From NCBI RefSeq assembly GCF_030944625.1, contig NZ_JAUSXY010000001.1, positions 3,224,001 through 3,288,000 on the forward strand: a stretch of DNA of 64,000 nucleotides. The letters run 5' to 3'. The DNA comes from Arthrobacter sp. SLBN-112. Its GTDB lineage: Bacteria; Actinomycetota; Actinomycetes; Actinomycetales; Micrococcaceae. Each line of letters starts with the position of its first letter. Position 1 is the stretch's first letter. Below the pieces are notes generated by a model. It did no database searches and had not been told where the DNA came from. It saw only the letters and a program-made list of their open reading frames with translations. The translations under genes and the position numbers were made by a program. This document shows positions 50,806 through 60,060 of this stretch, piece after piece.

Positions 50806-52613
50806 CCGAAGCAACCACAGCCCTCACGAGTGCCCCGCTGCCCGTAGCGCCCGGACGCGTCTCCATCACCCGGACAGTCCTTCGCAACCCGCTGGGACTG
50901 ACCGCACTCATCATCCTGACACTGATCATCCTGATCAGCGTCGTCGCTCCATCCTTCGCCCCCCACAGCCCGACGGAAGTGAAGATCGACAAGATCCTTG
51001 CACCGCCAAGTGCTGACTACGTGCTTGGGGGTGACGGCGCCGGACGGGATGTGTTCAGCCGCCTCATCTGGGCAGGTCAAAACACTTTGCTCGGGGCGTT
51101 GATCGCGGTATCGATCGCGTTGGTACTCGGCTCCCTCGCCGGGCTGGTCGCCGGGTACTTCGGCAGGGCCTTCGACGCCACGTCCAGCTGGGGCGCCAAT
51201 ATCCTGATGGCCCTGCCTCACATGATCGTTCTCCTCGCCCTCTACCAGACCTTGGGCGGATCGATGTATTCCACCATGGCAGTCTTCGGAGTCATGCTCT
51301 CACCGGGATTCTTCCGGCTAGTCCGCAACCAGGTCATCGCCGTCAAGAACGAACTGTACGTCGACGCTGCACGAGTTTCAGGGCTCAGTGACACCCGGAT
51401 CATCAGCCGGCACGTCCTGCGCGTTGTCCGCTCGCCCATCATCATCCAAACAGCGATCATTGCGGGTATCGCCATCATCATCCAGTCCGGCCTGGAATTC
51501 CTCGGCCTAGGAGATCCCGCAACGCCAACCTGGGGAGGGATACTGCAGAACGCGTTCAGCAACATCTACATCGACCCCCCCGGCATCCTTTGGCCCGGGT
51601 TGGTCATCGCCGCGACGGTGGCGTCCCTGGTCCTTTTGGGCAACGCTATCCGCGACGGGCTGCAAGGACCCCGCGCATCCGCTGCGCGCCCCCGCGCCCT
51701 GCCCCGGCACGGACATGGTCAATCCCGTACCCACAACACCGAACCGCTCAACACCGACTCCGGAAATGGTCCCCTTCTTCGCGTCCAGGACATCCAGGTC
51801 GGCTACGGCAGCACCGCGAACCCCCTCACCGTCGTCAGGGGGGTCAGTTTCGACGTAGCGGCCGGAGAGATTGTCGGAATTGTCGGTGAATCAGGCTCAG
51901 GCAAGACGCAAACCGCGTTTTCGATCCTGGGGCTCCTCCCCCGTGGCGGCAGAGTCCTCTCCGGATCGATCCAATTCCGGGGACGGGACATCACCTTCGC
52001 CCCCGAGAACGAAATGCAAAAGCTCCGAGGACGTGAGCTCTCCTACATCCCGCAGGAACCCATGAGCAACCTCGACCCGTCCTTCACCATCGGACACCAA
52101 CTGGTCGAACCCATGCAGGCGGTCCTCAAGATCTCCAAAGAGGAAGCCCGCAAGCGTTCGCTTGCGCTCCTGGAACGGGTCGGCATAGCGGACCCGGAAC
52201 GCACCTTCCGTTCCTACCCCCACGAAATCTCCGGCGGCATGGCTCAACGTGTGCTCATTGCCGGGGCAGTCTCCTGTGAGCCGAAACTCCTAATCGCTGA
52301 TGAACCCACCACGGCACTGGATGTGACAGTCCAGGCCGAAGTACTCGACCTGTTGCGGGACCTGCAGCGCGAAATGGGGATGGGCATCGTCCTGGTCACG
52401 CACAACTTCGGCGTCGTCGCCGACCTGTGCGACCGCGTCGTCGTTATGCAGAACGGACGAGTGGTGGAAACCAACGACGCGGAAACGCTGTTCTCCGCCC
52501 CCTCCGACCCCTACACCCAAGCCTTGCTCGCTGCCACCCTGGACGGTGCCCCGCCACGTCCACCCTTGGCTGTCACGGCCGCAGGGACGAGAAAAGGAAA
52601 CAACGATGTCTGA
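50802..52613 (+). CDS. Fused ABC permease (DppC type) and ATPase (DppD type)
   Basis: A 603-residue protein. Residues 1-285 are a DppC-like permease: NPLGLTALIILTLIILISVV, the motif DYVLGGDGAGRDVFSRLIWA, the coupling loop YVDAARVSGLSDTRIISRHV and FLGLGDPATPTWGG. After a hydrophilic linker (about 290-325), a DppD-like ATPase follows with Walker A GESGSGKTQT, signature HEISGGMAQRV, Walker B LLIADEPTTALD and switch VTHN. Dipeptide transporters normally encode these separately. The partner ATPase is the next gene. Confidence 0.9.
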   Translation: MTEATTALTSAPLPVAPGRVSITRTVLRNPLGLTALIILTLIILISVVAPSFAPHSPTEVKIDKILAPPSADYVLGGDGAGRDVFSRLIWAGQNTLLGALIAVSIALVLGSLAGLVAGYFGRAFDATSSWGANILMALPHMIVLLALYQTLGGSMYSTMAVFGVMLSPGFFRLVRNQVIAVKNELYVDAARVSGLSDTRIISRHVLRVVRSPIIIQTAIIAGIAIIIQSGLEFLGLGDPATPTWGGILQNAFSNIYIDPPGILWPGLVIAATVASLVLLGNAIRDGLQGPRASAARPRALPRHGHGQSRTHNTEPLNTDSGNGPLLRVQDIQVGYGSTANPLTVVRGVSFDVAAGEIVGIVGESGSGKTQTAFSILGLLPRGGRVLSGSIQFRGRDITFAPENEMQKLRGRELSYIPQEPMSNLDPSFTIGHQLVEPMQAVLKISKEEARKRSLALLERVGIADPERTFRSYPHEISGGMAQRVLIAGAVSCEPKLLIADEPTTALDVTVQAEVLDLLRDLQREMGMGIVLVTHNFGVVADLCDRVVVMQNGRVVETNDAETLFSAPSDPYTQALLAATLDGAPPRPPLAVTAAGTRKGNNDV

Positions 52614-53469
52614 GAGAGTTACATCTGCACCCCTCCTTGAAGCCAAAAACATCGTCGTCGAATTCCCCATGAAGGGGTTCCGCAAACCGCCGTTCCGGGT
52701 CCTTCACGGCGTCTCACTCGACATACTCCCCGGGGAAACTGTCGGACTTGTGGGAGAATCCGGATCGGGCAAAACAACAATCGGGCGGGCCATCCTTGGT
52801 TTGATCGAACCCGCCGCCGGCACCATCACTTTCGACGGGCAGGACATCACCAAACTGCACCGGAGGGAGCGGCGCAAACTCAGCGACTCTATCCAGGTCG
52901 TCTTCCAAGATCCCTACACATCCCTGAACCCTACGATGACCGTCGGAGACATCCTCAGTGAACCACTGCTGGTCAAAGCAGAGCTGAAAGGCTCCGCAAG
53001 GAACCGGATTCGAGAACTCCTTGACCAGGTGGGACTTCCTACTGGCGCCGTGGGTAAATTCCCCAGGGAGTTCTCCGGCGGTCAGCGGCAGCGGGTTGCG
53101 ATCGCTCGCGCGCTGGCACTTTCCCCCCGGCTCATTGTCTGCGACGAACCCGTCTCGGCCTTGGACCTCTCCACACAGGCCCGCGTCCTGGATCTCTTCA
53201 TCGAAATCCAAGAAAGGACCGGGGTGGCCTACCTCTTCGTGTCTCATGACCTTTCAGTGGTCCGTCACATCAGCCACCGGGTCGCCGTGATGTACAAGGG
53301 AAACATCGTCGAATACGGAGACGGAGACCAAGTCACTTCCGACCCGGTGCACCCCTACACACAAAAACTCCTGATGTCAGCGCCGGTGGCAAACCCGGTC
53401 CGACAGCGGGAACGCCGCCTTGAGCGGCAGATGATGCTGGCAGTTGCCGGCACGAAAGGACAGAACTGA
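52606..53469 (+). CDS. ABC transporter ATPase, DppF type
   Basis: A 287-residue ATPase: Walker A GESGSGKTTIG, signature FSGGQRQRVAIARAL, Walker B LIVCDEPVSALD, switch FVSHD, and the C-terminal DPVHPYTQKLL of the oligopeptide group. ATG 52606 overlaps the end of the fused permease-ATPase by eight bases. It forms the ATPase heterodimer with the fused protein. The sulfatase start overlaps its stop (TGATG). Confidence 0.92.
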   Translation: MSERVTSAPLLEAKNIVVEFPMKGFRKPPFRVLHGVSLDILPGETVGLVGESGSGKTTIGRAILGLIEPAAGTITFDGQDITKLHRRERRKLSDSIQVVFQDPYTSLNPTMTVGDILSEPLLVKAELKGSARNRIRELLDQVGLPTGAVGKFPREFSGGQRQRVAIARALALSPRLIVCDEPVSALDLSTQARVLDLFIEIQERTGVAYLFVSHDLSVVRHISHRVAVMYKGNIVEYGDGDQVTSDPVHPYTQKLLMSAPVANPVRQRERRLERQMMLAVAGTKGQN

Positions 53470-55241
53470 TGCGCGCCATCGTTGTCATGTTCGATAGCCT
53501 GAACCGGCGCATGCTGCCCCCTTACGGGGCCGAAGGCGTCCACGCCCCCAATTTTCAGCGATTGGCCCGCTCCACGGCCATGTTCAACAACTGTTACGCG
53601 GGCAGTATGCCGTGCATGCCAGCCAGACGGGAGATGCACACCGGGCGCCACAACTTCCTGCACAGGTCCTGGAGTCCGCTGGAACCGTTCGACGACTCGG
53701 TTCCCGAGATCCTGAAAGGACAAGGCGTCTACACCCATCTTGTCACCGACCACCAGCACTACTGGGAAGACGGCGGCGCTACCTACCACAACCGCTTTAG
53801 CACCTACGAGTTCTTCCGCGGCCAGGAAGGCGATGCCTGGAAGGGCCACGTCGCGCCTGCCACCGCACCGGCCACGCTGAATGCCGACAACCAGCTCACC
53901 AGACAGGACTGGATCAACCGCGAGTACCTCAAGGAGGAAACTGACCACCCACAGACCCGGACCTTTGACGCCGGACTTGAGTTCATGCAGACCAACGTCG
54001 ACCAGGACCGGTGGATGCTCCAGATCGAGTGCTTTGACCCGCACGAGCCGTTCTTCAGCTATGACAAGCATCGAAAGCAGTACGGTCTGGAAGATGCCGA
54101 GGGCCCCTACTTCGACTGGCCTTCATATCGTCGCGTCATCGAGGAGGACGACGTCGTCGACCGGGCACGCAACGAATACCTATCATTGCTCTCCATGTGC
54201 GACCGGTCGCTCGGACGGGTTATGGACTTCATGGACGAGCACGATATGTGGCAGGACACCCTCCTCATGGTCTGCACCGACCACGGTTTCCTTTTGGGTG
54301 AACACGGCTGGTGGGGCAAGAGCGTCCAACCTTGGTACGACGAGACCATCCACACCCCGCTGTTCATCTGGGACCCCCGCACCAACGTTTCCGGCCAGAC
54401 GCGGGAGAGTCTCGTGCAGACCATCGACTTCGGCCCTACTCTCCTTGAGTTCTTTGGGGTCGATCGGACGACCGATATGCAGGGCAAACCGCTGGTGTCT
54501 GTTATCGAAAGTGACGAGCCGGTACGGGAGGCGGCACTGTTCGGCATCTTCGGATCCCACGTAAATGTCACCGACGGGCGATACGTGTACATGCGGTCCT
54601 GCGCGACGCCTGCGAACACGCCACTCTTCGATTACACGCTTATGCCGATGCACATGCGAAGCCGGTTCAAGGTGGAGGAACTTCGCGAAGCCGTCCTGGT
54701 TGACGGTTTCTCCTTCACGAAGGGCGTCCCGCTGCTCCGCGTGCCAGGGTGGACCATGGGCAGCCCCTACGGTTTCGGGACCCTGCTCTTCGATCTTGAA
54801 TGGGACCCGCACCAGGAAAACCCCCTTAAGGACACCCAGCTGGAGCAACGTATGGCAACACTTCTCGTGGAACTCATGCGGGCAAATGAAGCTCCGGCGG
54901 AACAGTTCGTGCGCTTGGGGCTGCCAGGGACGGGTCCTGTGGGCGAAGAGCACTTGCTGATCGAACAGCACTGGCCACAGGTAGTGGCTTCCAAGGCGCC
55001 AGCAGCCCGCGTGCAAGATTTTCCAGCGGACGCGATTGTCGCTACCGTGCCGCTATCCGCGCTGCTCAAAAATCAGCACCAACGGGAGACTCTTGTGGCC
55101 GCGATGCCGGCGCTGGGGAACGGTGCGTCCCTCGCAATGTTCGCAACCCGCACCGTCGTGGAAGCAGCGGCCATGACCCCGAACCTACGGGTTGCAGAAA
55201 TCCTGAAGCTGGAATCTGCCCTCTCCCAAGCAGACAACTAA
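53469..55241 (+). CDS. Type I sulfatase (formylglycine-dependent)
   Basis: A 590-residue alkaline-phosphatase-superfamily sulfatase. The activation motif is SMPCMPARREMHTGR, with Cys49 in C-x-P-x-R; this Cys is oxidised to formylglycine by FGE. Metal ligands include Asp9 (VMFDSL) and Asp271/His272 (CTDHGFLLGEHG), with Lys284 nearby. There is no signal peptide, so it is cytosolic and acts after import. Its start overlaps the stop of the ABC ATPase, tying it to uptake of a sulfated compound. Phosphonate or phosphate ester hydrolysis is an alternative for this superfamily. Confidence 0.9.
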   Translation: MRAIVVMFDSLNRRMLPPYGAEGVHAPNFQRLARSTAMFNNCYAGSMPCMPARREMHTGRHNFLHRSWSPLEPFDDSVPEILKGQGVYTHLVTDHQHYWEDGGATYHNRFSTYEFFRGQEGDAWKGHVAPATAPATLNADNQLTRQDWINREYLKEETDHPQTRTFDAGLEFMQTNVDQDRWMLQIECFDPHEPFFSYDKHRKQYGLEDAEGPYFDWPSYRRVIEEDDVVDRARNEYLSLLSMCDRSLGRVMDFMDEHDMWQDTLLMVCTDHGFLLGEHGWWGKSVQPWYDETIHTPLFIWDPRTNVSGQTRESLVQTIDFGPTLLEFFGVDRTTDMQGKPLVSVIESDEPVREAALFGIFGSHVNVTDGRYVYMRSCATPANTPLFDYTLMPMHMRSRFKVEELREAVLVDGFSFTKGVPLLRVPGWTMGSPYGFGTLLFDLEWDPHQENPLKDTQLEQRMATLLVELMRANEAPAEQFVRLGLPGTGPVGEEHLLIEQHWPQVVASKAPAARVQDFPADAIVATVPLSALLKNQHQRETLVAAMPALGNGASLAMFATRTVVEAAAMTPNLRVAEILKLESALSQADN

Positions 55242-55376
55242 TGACGGGCTCACTGCTTGAGGCTGGGCCCCTTAATACCTGGCGCCGGCATTGGCAAAGC
55301 TGACGGTAAACTGGGTCGCCAGCACAGCTGGGTGGGCTGTCAAAGACCTCCGAAAGCTTGAGACAGGAGCCGTGAC

Positions 55377-55970
55377 ATGAAGTTTGAAGAAGTCCTTCTG
55401 GCCTTAATCGCGCGGGCGCCTTCCAGCGGATATGATCTAGGACGCTGGCTGGCCACTGAGGGGCAATTCATTCGTGCCAACGCCGACCAATCCCAGATCT
55501 ACAAGACCCTCAACCGTCTCCTGAAACAGGGCCTAATTGAGTTCACCATAGAGGAGCGCGACGGAGCTCCCGATGCAAAGGTCTACACCGTCACGCCCGC
55601 GGGAGGGCAACACCTCAGGGAGCAGACGGAGTCACAGTACGTACCTCCTGCTCGGTGGCAGGAGCCGGACTTCACCGCGCGGCTTAACTGCCTTGTTCCC
55701 CTGAACCCTCCTACTCTGATCCCGCTCATTGAGACAGAACTTGCATTTCGCCGTGATCAGGTCCGCCGATACCGGCACCGTGACCGTACCGTCCGGCTGG
55801 TGCCAGGAATCGTTCCACTGGATGCAGAGTTCGTGGCTGAACTGTCCGATGCCGTGCATAATCGCGGCGCCGCTGCATTGGACGCCTGGATTGAGTGGCT
55901 GGAACAACAGCATGAAAAGTGGACCGCCTACCTGGCTACCCAGGCTCAAGAAGGCGCTCGTGTGAGCTAG
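55377..55970 (+). CDS. PadR-family transcriptional regulator
   Basis: A 197-residue PadR-type regulator: N-terminal winged helix FEEVLLALIARAPSSGYDLG, IYKTLNRLLKQGLIEF and the wing KVYTVTPAGGQHL, then a Vir-type helical C-terminal domain. It follows the sulfatase after 135 bases on the same strand. It is the only regulator in this locus and so is the best candidate for binding the divergent operators at 48089-48222. Confidence 0.88.
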   Translation: MKFEEVLLALIARAPSSGYDLGRWLATEGQFIRANADQSQIYKTLNRLLKQGLIEFTIEERDGAPDAKVYTVTPAGGQHLREQTESQYVPPARWQEPDFTARLNCLVPLNPPTLIPLIETELAFRRDQVRRYRHRDRTVRLVPGIVPLDAEFVAELSDAVHNRGAAALDAWIEWLEQQHEKWTAYLATQAQEGARVS

Positions 55971-56066
55971 TCCCCACAGAAACAGCGTGAATCGCCTCAC
56001 CGCTTTAGGCCCGTGTGCTGAGGTTGATTCGTGACACAGGGCACAATTTGAAAGAAATTCCTCAGG

Positions 56067-56340
56067 GTGGAATCCGAAATTCCGCAGCCCACGACAGGTT
56101 GCTGTTCGTCTTCGCTGCCCGGGGCTCAACGCGTCACAGTGGACGCCGCGTTTCCTGCCCCAAAGGATCACCGTCCCGTTGTCCATAGGGACGTGGTGAT
56201 CCCAGCTGGATCCTTCCTCATGGGAGACAGTTTCGACGAGGGCTACCCCGGCGACGGTGAAGTACCCGCCCATAGGGTGTGCTGAGCGCCTTCCGGATGG
56301 ACACCACCGCTGTAACAAGGGACCAAATCCAATCGAACCG
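56067..56340 (+). pseudogene. Truncated formylglycine-generating enzyme (FGE) gene
   Basis: From GTG 56067 the frame reads PTTGCCSSSLPGAQ, then DVVIPAGSFLMGDSFDEGYP and GDGEVPAHRV, which is the start of the FGE-sulfatase domain. At about 56280 the frame shifts to LSAFRMDTTAVTRDQ, the next FGE segment, and the homology then stops near 56325. The catalytic Cys and calcium sites are gone. Its place behind the sulfatase gene suggests an original sulfatase-FGE pair; maturation must now depend on another FGE. Confidence 0.7.
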
Positions 56341-56359
56341 AACAAACGAAAAGGTCAGT

Positions 56360-57592
56360 ATGTCTACCAGTTTCCAGCTCCCAGAAGGCTTCCTCTGGGG
56401 CGCCTCGACCGCGGCCCATCAAATCGAGGGCATGAATGTCAACAGCGATTTTTGGGCCCACGAGCACAGCGGCCTACTCACGCAACGCTTTCGGGAAGTG
56501 AGCGGTGATACCTGCGACAGCTACCATCGCTGGCCTGAAGACATGGACCTTTTGGCGGGATTTGGCTTTACCGACTACAGGTTCAGCATCGAATGGGCGC
56601 GCGTTGAACCAGCGCCGGGCGAGTTTTCCAATGCCGAGATCGCCCACTACCGTCGCATGGTGGAGGGAGCCATTGAACGAGGGCTCCGCCCTCTGCTGAC
56701 GCTCCATCACTTTACCGTCCCCCGGTGGTTCGATGAGCAGGGCGGGTGGGAATCAGAGGAAGCCGTCGAACTCTTTGGGCGCTTCGTCGAGGCAGCAGCC
56801 CCCATTTTTGCCAGCAATGTTGACCATATTTGCACGATTAACGAACCCAATATGGTGGCACGGTTTGCCCCAGTCCGAAAGGCTGCTTTAGTGCGGAGTG
56901 ATTGGGAACAGTCCGGGACTGCCGGGTCCGACGAGGCCACCACTGTGGCCTTGATCAAAGCACACCGACGAGCCGTTGAAGTGATCAGGCGCCTCACACC
57001 TCACGTCAAGGTCGGGTGGTCGGTTGCAATAGCCAACTACCATGTCGTGCCAGGAGGGGAAGCGAAAGCGGCAGAGATGGCGTCCGACTCACGGGATGTC
57101 TTCGTCCTCGCCGCTGACGGTGATGACTGGATTGGTGTACAGGCCTACACCCGTGCGTTCGTCGGACCCGCCGGGCAACTGCCCGTCCCCGAAGGCGCAC
57201 AGAAGACGCTTACAGGCTGGGAGTACTACCCGCAGGCGCTCGGTGAATCCATTCGCACCGTCGCCCGCCTCGTGCCGGAAACCCCCATCATCGTGACCGA
57301 GAACGGCATCGCCGAAAGCGATGACACACGCAGAATCGCCTACACATCGGGTGCCCTCAAAGGGCTGCGGGATGCGATGGTCGACGGCATCGACGTCCGC
57401 GGCTACTACCACTGGAGCGCACTGGACAACTACGAATGGGGCAGCTTCGTTCCGACCTTTGGATTGATTGCCGTAGACAGGAAGACCTTCGTGCGCACGC
57501 CCAAGCCCTCCGCGGCATGGCTCGGCGCAGCTGGTCAGTCCCGGTCCATTGACCTGATCTCCCATGACGTGATGTCCGAAAGCATTGTCTAG
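56360..57592 (+). CDS. Family 1 glycoside hydrolase (beta-glucosidase type)
   Basis: A 410-residue GH1 enzyme. The N-terminus FQLPEGFLWGASTAAHQIEG is characteristic. The acid/base Glu162 is in TINEPN and the nucleophile Glu314 in IVTENGIAESDD. The segment YYHWSALDNYEWG forms the aglycone-side subsite. It hydrolyses beta-linked glycosides in the cytosol. ATG 56360 has AAAGG upstream. It is shorter than typical GH1 enzymes of about 450-470 residues. Confidence 0.92.
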   Translation: MSTSFQLPEGFLWGASTAAHQIEGMNVNSDFWAHEHSGLLTQRFREVSGDTCDSYHRWPEDMDLLAGFGFTDYRFSIEWARVEPAPGEFSNAEIAHYRRMVEGAIERGLRPLLTLHHFTVPRWFDEQGGWESEEAVELFGRFVEAAAPIFASNVDHICTINEPNMVARFAPVRKAALVRSDWEQSGTAGSDEATTVALIKAHRRAVEVIRRLTPHVKVGWSVAIANYHVVPGGEAKAAEMASDSRDVFVLAADGDDWIGVQAYTRAFVGPAGQLPVPEGAQKTLTGWEYYPQALGESIRTVARLVPETPIIVTENGIAESDDTRRIAYTSGALKGLRDAMVDGIDVRGYYHWSALDNYEWGSFVPTFGLIAVDRKTFVRTPKPSAAWLGAAGQSRSIDLISHDVMSESIV

Positions 57593-57910
57593 CTTCTCCC
57601 CTTCACCTGCATCTCCGCCGGTTCGCGGAGGGTGCGTCCAACAGGAGTGCGCCAAATAACCTCTCCCCGCTGCAAGCAACTCTTCATGACATCGTCGTCA
57701 GGCAATGCCGGCGGCACGACCGCTGTCGCCACAGCACAACCGTCGCACCCGTCCGCCCCTGAGGCGGAAGCTAAAGTTTAGCGCCGGCTCATTGCCTCCC
57801 GTCCTCCGGCAGGAAACCGTTCATTTGTTCCTTTGGCTTGGTTATTGCCAGGGCATTGTTTATACCGCTAGTACTTCCCAGCGTGACCGGGATGTTGATC
57901 ATGGCCTGCC
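57593..57910. other. Intergenic region with short hairpin
   Basis: CTCCGC (57613-57618) pairs with GCGGAG (57625-57630) just after the GH1 stop and could be a weak terminator. The remainder has no recognisable gene. Confidence 0.45.
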
Positions 57911-58150
57911 TTGCCGGCTTCCGACTCGGCTGTTACAGGCCTGCTGCCGACGAAGCAAGGGCCATCGACATGGGCTCCCGTATTCGTGCCGGTAAGGTTC
58001 GCGTCAACGTTTATGAGCGTCCTCGCCGGCAATTCACGCCAGAGTTGCTGGGGAACCAGCGGTATCGGCGGTCACGGTCCCCAGTACGGCGTCCGCTTCT
58101 TCACCGGCGACCGCGTGGTGGGTGTGGACAAGACAAACTTCCCGCTCTAA
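57911..58150 (+). pseudogene. Possible aldehyde dehydrogenase C-terminal remnant
   Basis: One frame reads DEARAIDMGSRIRAGKVRVN, like the aldehyde dehydrogenase segment before the last strand. After a shift another frame reads GTSGIGGHGPQYGVRFFTGD and RVVGVDKTNFPL before a stop, like the C-terminal end of such enzymes. The catalytic part is absent. The assignment is tentative. Confidence 0.4.
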
Positions 58151-58261
58151 AGGCCTCCGGCTCCAGCAAGCTAAAGGCAGCCCCGGCGGGGCTTCGAACA
58201 AAGAATCCGGAAACGCGACTCGTACCAAGAAGGGAGCTTCCTCCCGCCGACTCTCAAGAAT

Positions 58262-59265
58262 GTGAGCAAGTCGGGGGCGGTCAACACGCGAAGTCCTTCA
58301 ATGACACATACTTCAACGACAGATACGGGGCGTTCTTCAGCGCCGAGTTTCCTTGAGGGCGCTTCAGCAGCGATTCCGTCCTTCGGAAGCGACCCGGTTA
58401 ATTTCCGCTGGGAAATGCACGCGGACTCTGAAGTTGGCATGTATCTGCCCCGCACCCAGGCGCGTGTCCTTGAAGCACTCAGTGCTGGCGACCTCGAAGT
58501 AACCCTGGGAGGAGCAGCCTCGTCCGTGGTTGCGGTACTACGCGGCGAGACCACCCAGGCCCCCTTTGGGACCGGTCCAACTGTACTGCCCAGAGGTGAC
58601 ATGGACGCATTTCCCGTCGCAGAAAGACGGTAATGCCCTTTGCCTCGACGAATGGAGCGATGCGTGCCTGCGGTCATGCCCTTCATACAACCGGCTTGAT
58701 TGGCGCTGCGCGCTTGCTCTCGTCCGTACGTGCAGCCTGACCGGTGACGTCATCTTGATGTTCCAACCGAGGGAAGAAGGGGTGACGGGGGCCCGCATCA
58801 TGCTGAAGGAAGGTGTTCTAGTACGGCTGGCAGGCGGCCGGATGCTGTCTACGCTTGCATGTCCTTTCGGACATGCCGTCAGGCGTGTTCACGACCCGTG
58901 CTGGCTCGTACACGGCAGCCCTCGGAGATCTGTCCGTCAAGGTTAGCGGGGGTGGTGGGTGTCATTCGCGGCCCTACCAGGCTCTAGATCCCCTGCCGGT
59001 AGCTGCGGAAATGCTTGGTGCGCTTCAGAGATACATCACTAGGCGATTCAACGTTTTTGATCCCGTGGTCCTGTCCGCGGGCGGATTACATGGCGGTTCC
59101 GCCTCGAATGTCCTACCTGCTTCGGCGGAATTCAGGGCCAGTGTCAGGTCTTTCGACCCAAGTGCCGAAGCGCGGCTCGCACAGGAGCTGCCCGATCTAA
59201 TCCGGCAACTGGCGAGCACTCATCAGTTTACGACTGAGCCACGTTCAGCCCGATTACGCCGGTGA
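58262..59265 (+). pseudogene. Decayed M20-family amidohydrolase gene
   Basis: Homology runs through at least three frames. One gives GPTVLPRGDMDAFPVAE. Another gives MRACGHALHTTGLIGAARLL, where the family has M-H-A-C-G-H-D, so metal ligands are changed. Then follow GDVILMFQPREEGVTGARIM, HVLSDMPSGVFTTRAGSYTA, RPYQALDPLPVAAEMLGALQ and EFRASVRSFDPSAEARLAQE. The order matches hippurate or indole-acetyl-amino-acid hydrolases. It is clearly non-functional. Confidence 0.75.
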
Positions 59266-59838
59266 CCGTAAATCATCGCAGTGACGCCGAATTCTGGGGA
59301 AGGTAGCACGGACGTTTCGGAGAGCATCTGCTTGTACCGAGCCCGCCCCCTAGAACCCGCTCTGATGATTTCTCACGTGTCCTCGTGTAGGTACCCGCAG
59401 CGTACGGGCATCTCGGGCTGGGTTCTCCAGATATTGACCCAATGGAGTGGGCTCCAATGCACTCGCCCAGGCAGTGTTTGACGAAAGTATCCCCTTCGAC
59501 CAGGCACAATTTCTGGCAGGCGTAGCGCTTTGAAAGGTCCAGAAACTGGAGGCCGTGGGTTAGCCCTAGGCGCAGTTCGGAGGGTTTCCGGAGGGGCTGA
59601 CGCCTTAACTGCAGCAAGGGACCTCCAAGTACCGGTTGTCGTTGCCCTGAGTGAATGGCACACCAACCACTAAAAGGTTGGGTCACACCCCAACCTGACG
59701 ACCCCAAGAAGTCACTCTGCCCGTCGTAGGCAACGAGCCGGACTAACGGGTTGCCGACTTCTGGTACCTGAACAGCCGCTTCCGCCGGGCAGGTCAGCGA
59801 GATTGGTAGAAGCTTGACGCCGGAGTCGAAGTTTGAGC
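59266..59838. other. Region without a recognised gene
   Basis: A long minus-strand frame runs through here into the next gene, but it shows no domain and no start of its own. The stretch lies between the M20 pseudogene and the end of the GH3 operon. Confidence 0.4.
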
Positions 59839-60060
59839 CTATGAATATTGTTGGCGAATAAGGCCGAAGGGTACGGCCGGGTGTGCGCGGACGATATAAC
59901 GGCCCGGCCCCGTCCGGGTGATCATGATCCCCATCTGGTATCGGGTGGCGGCCTCCGTGACCGTTTCGGTGGCTTCGTTCAATGCCTGGTCGGCGTCCGA
60001 AGGTTGGTCGATGTTGACTTCGACCATGCCGGGTGTTTTGGGCATTGTGGTTCCCGTCAT
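59839..60060 (-). CDS. Small protein of 73 residues coupled to the GH3 gene
   Basis: The start ATG 60060 overlaps the GH3 stop as ATGA. The product contains VEVNIDQPSDADQALNEATE and ends MITRTGPGRYIVRAHPAVPF followed by GLIRQQYS, with a clear helix-then-strand pattern and coding-like codons. No function is known to me. Translational coupling to the beta-glucosidase suggests a joint role in glycoside use. Confidence 0.65.
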   Translation of the reverse strand: MTGTTMPKTPGMVEVNIDQPSDADQALNEATETVTEAATRYQMGIMITRTGPGRYIVRAHPAVPFGLIRQQYS

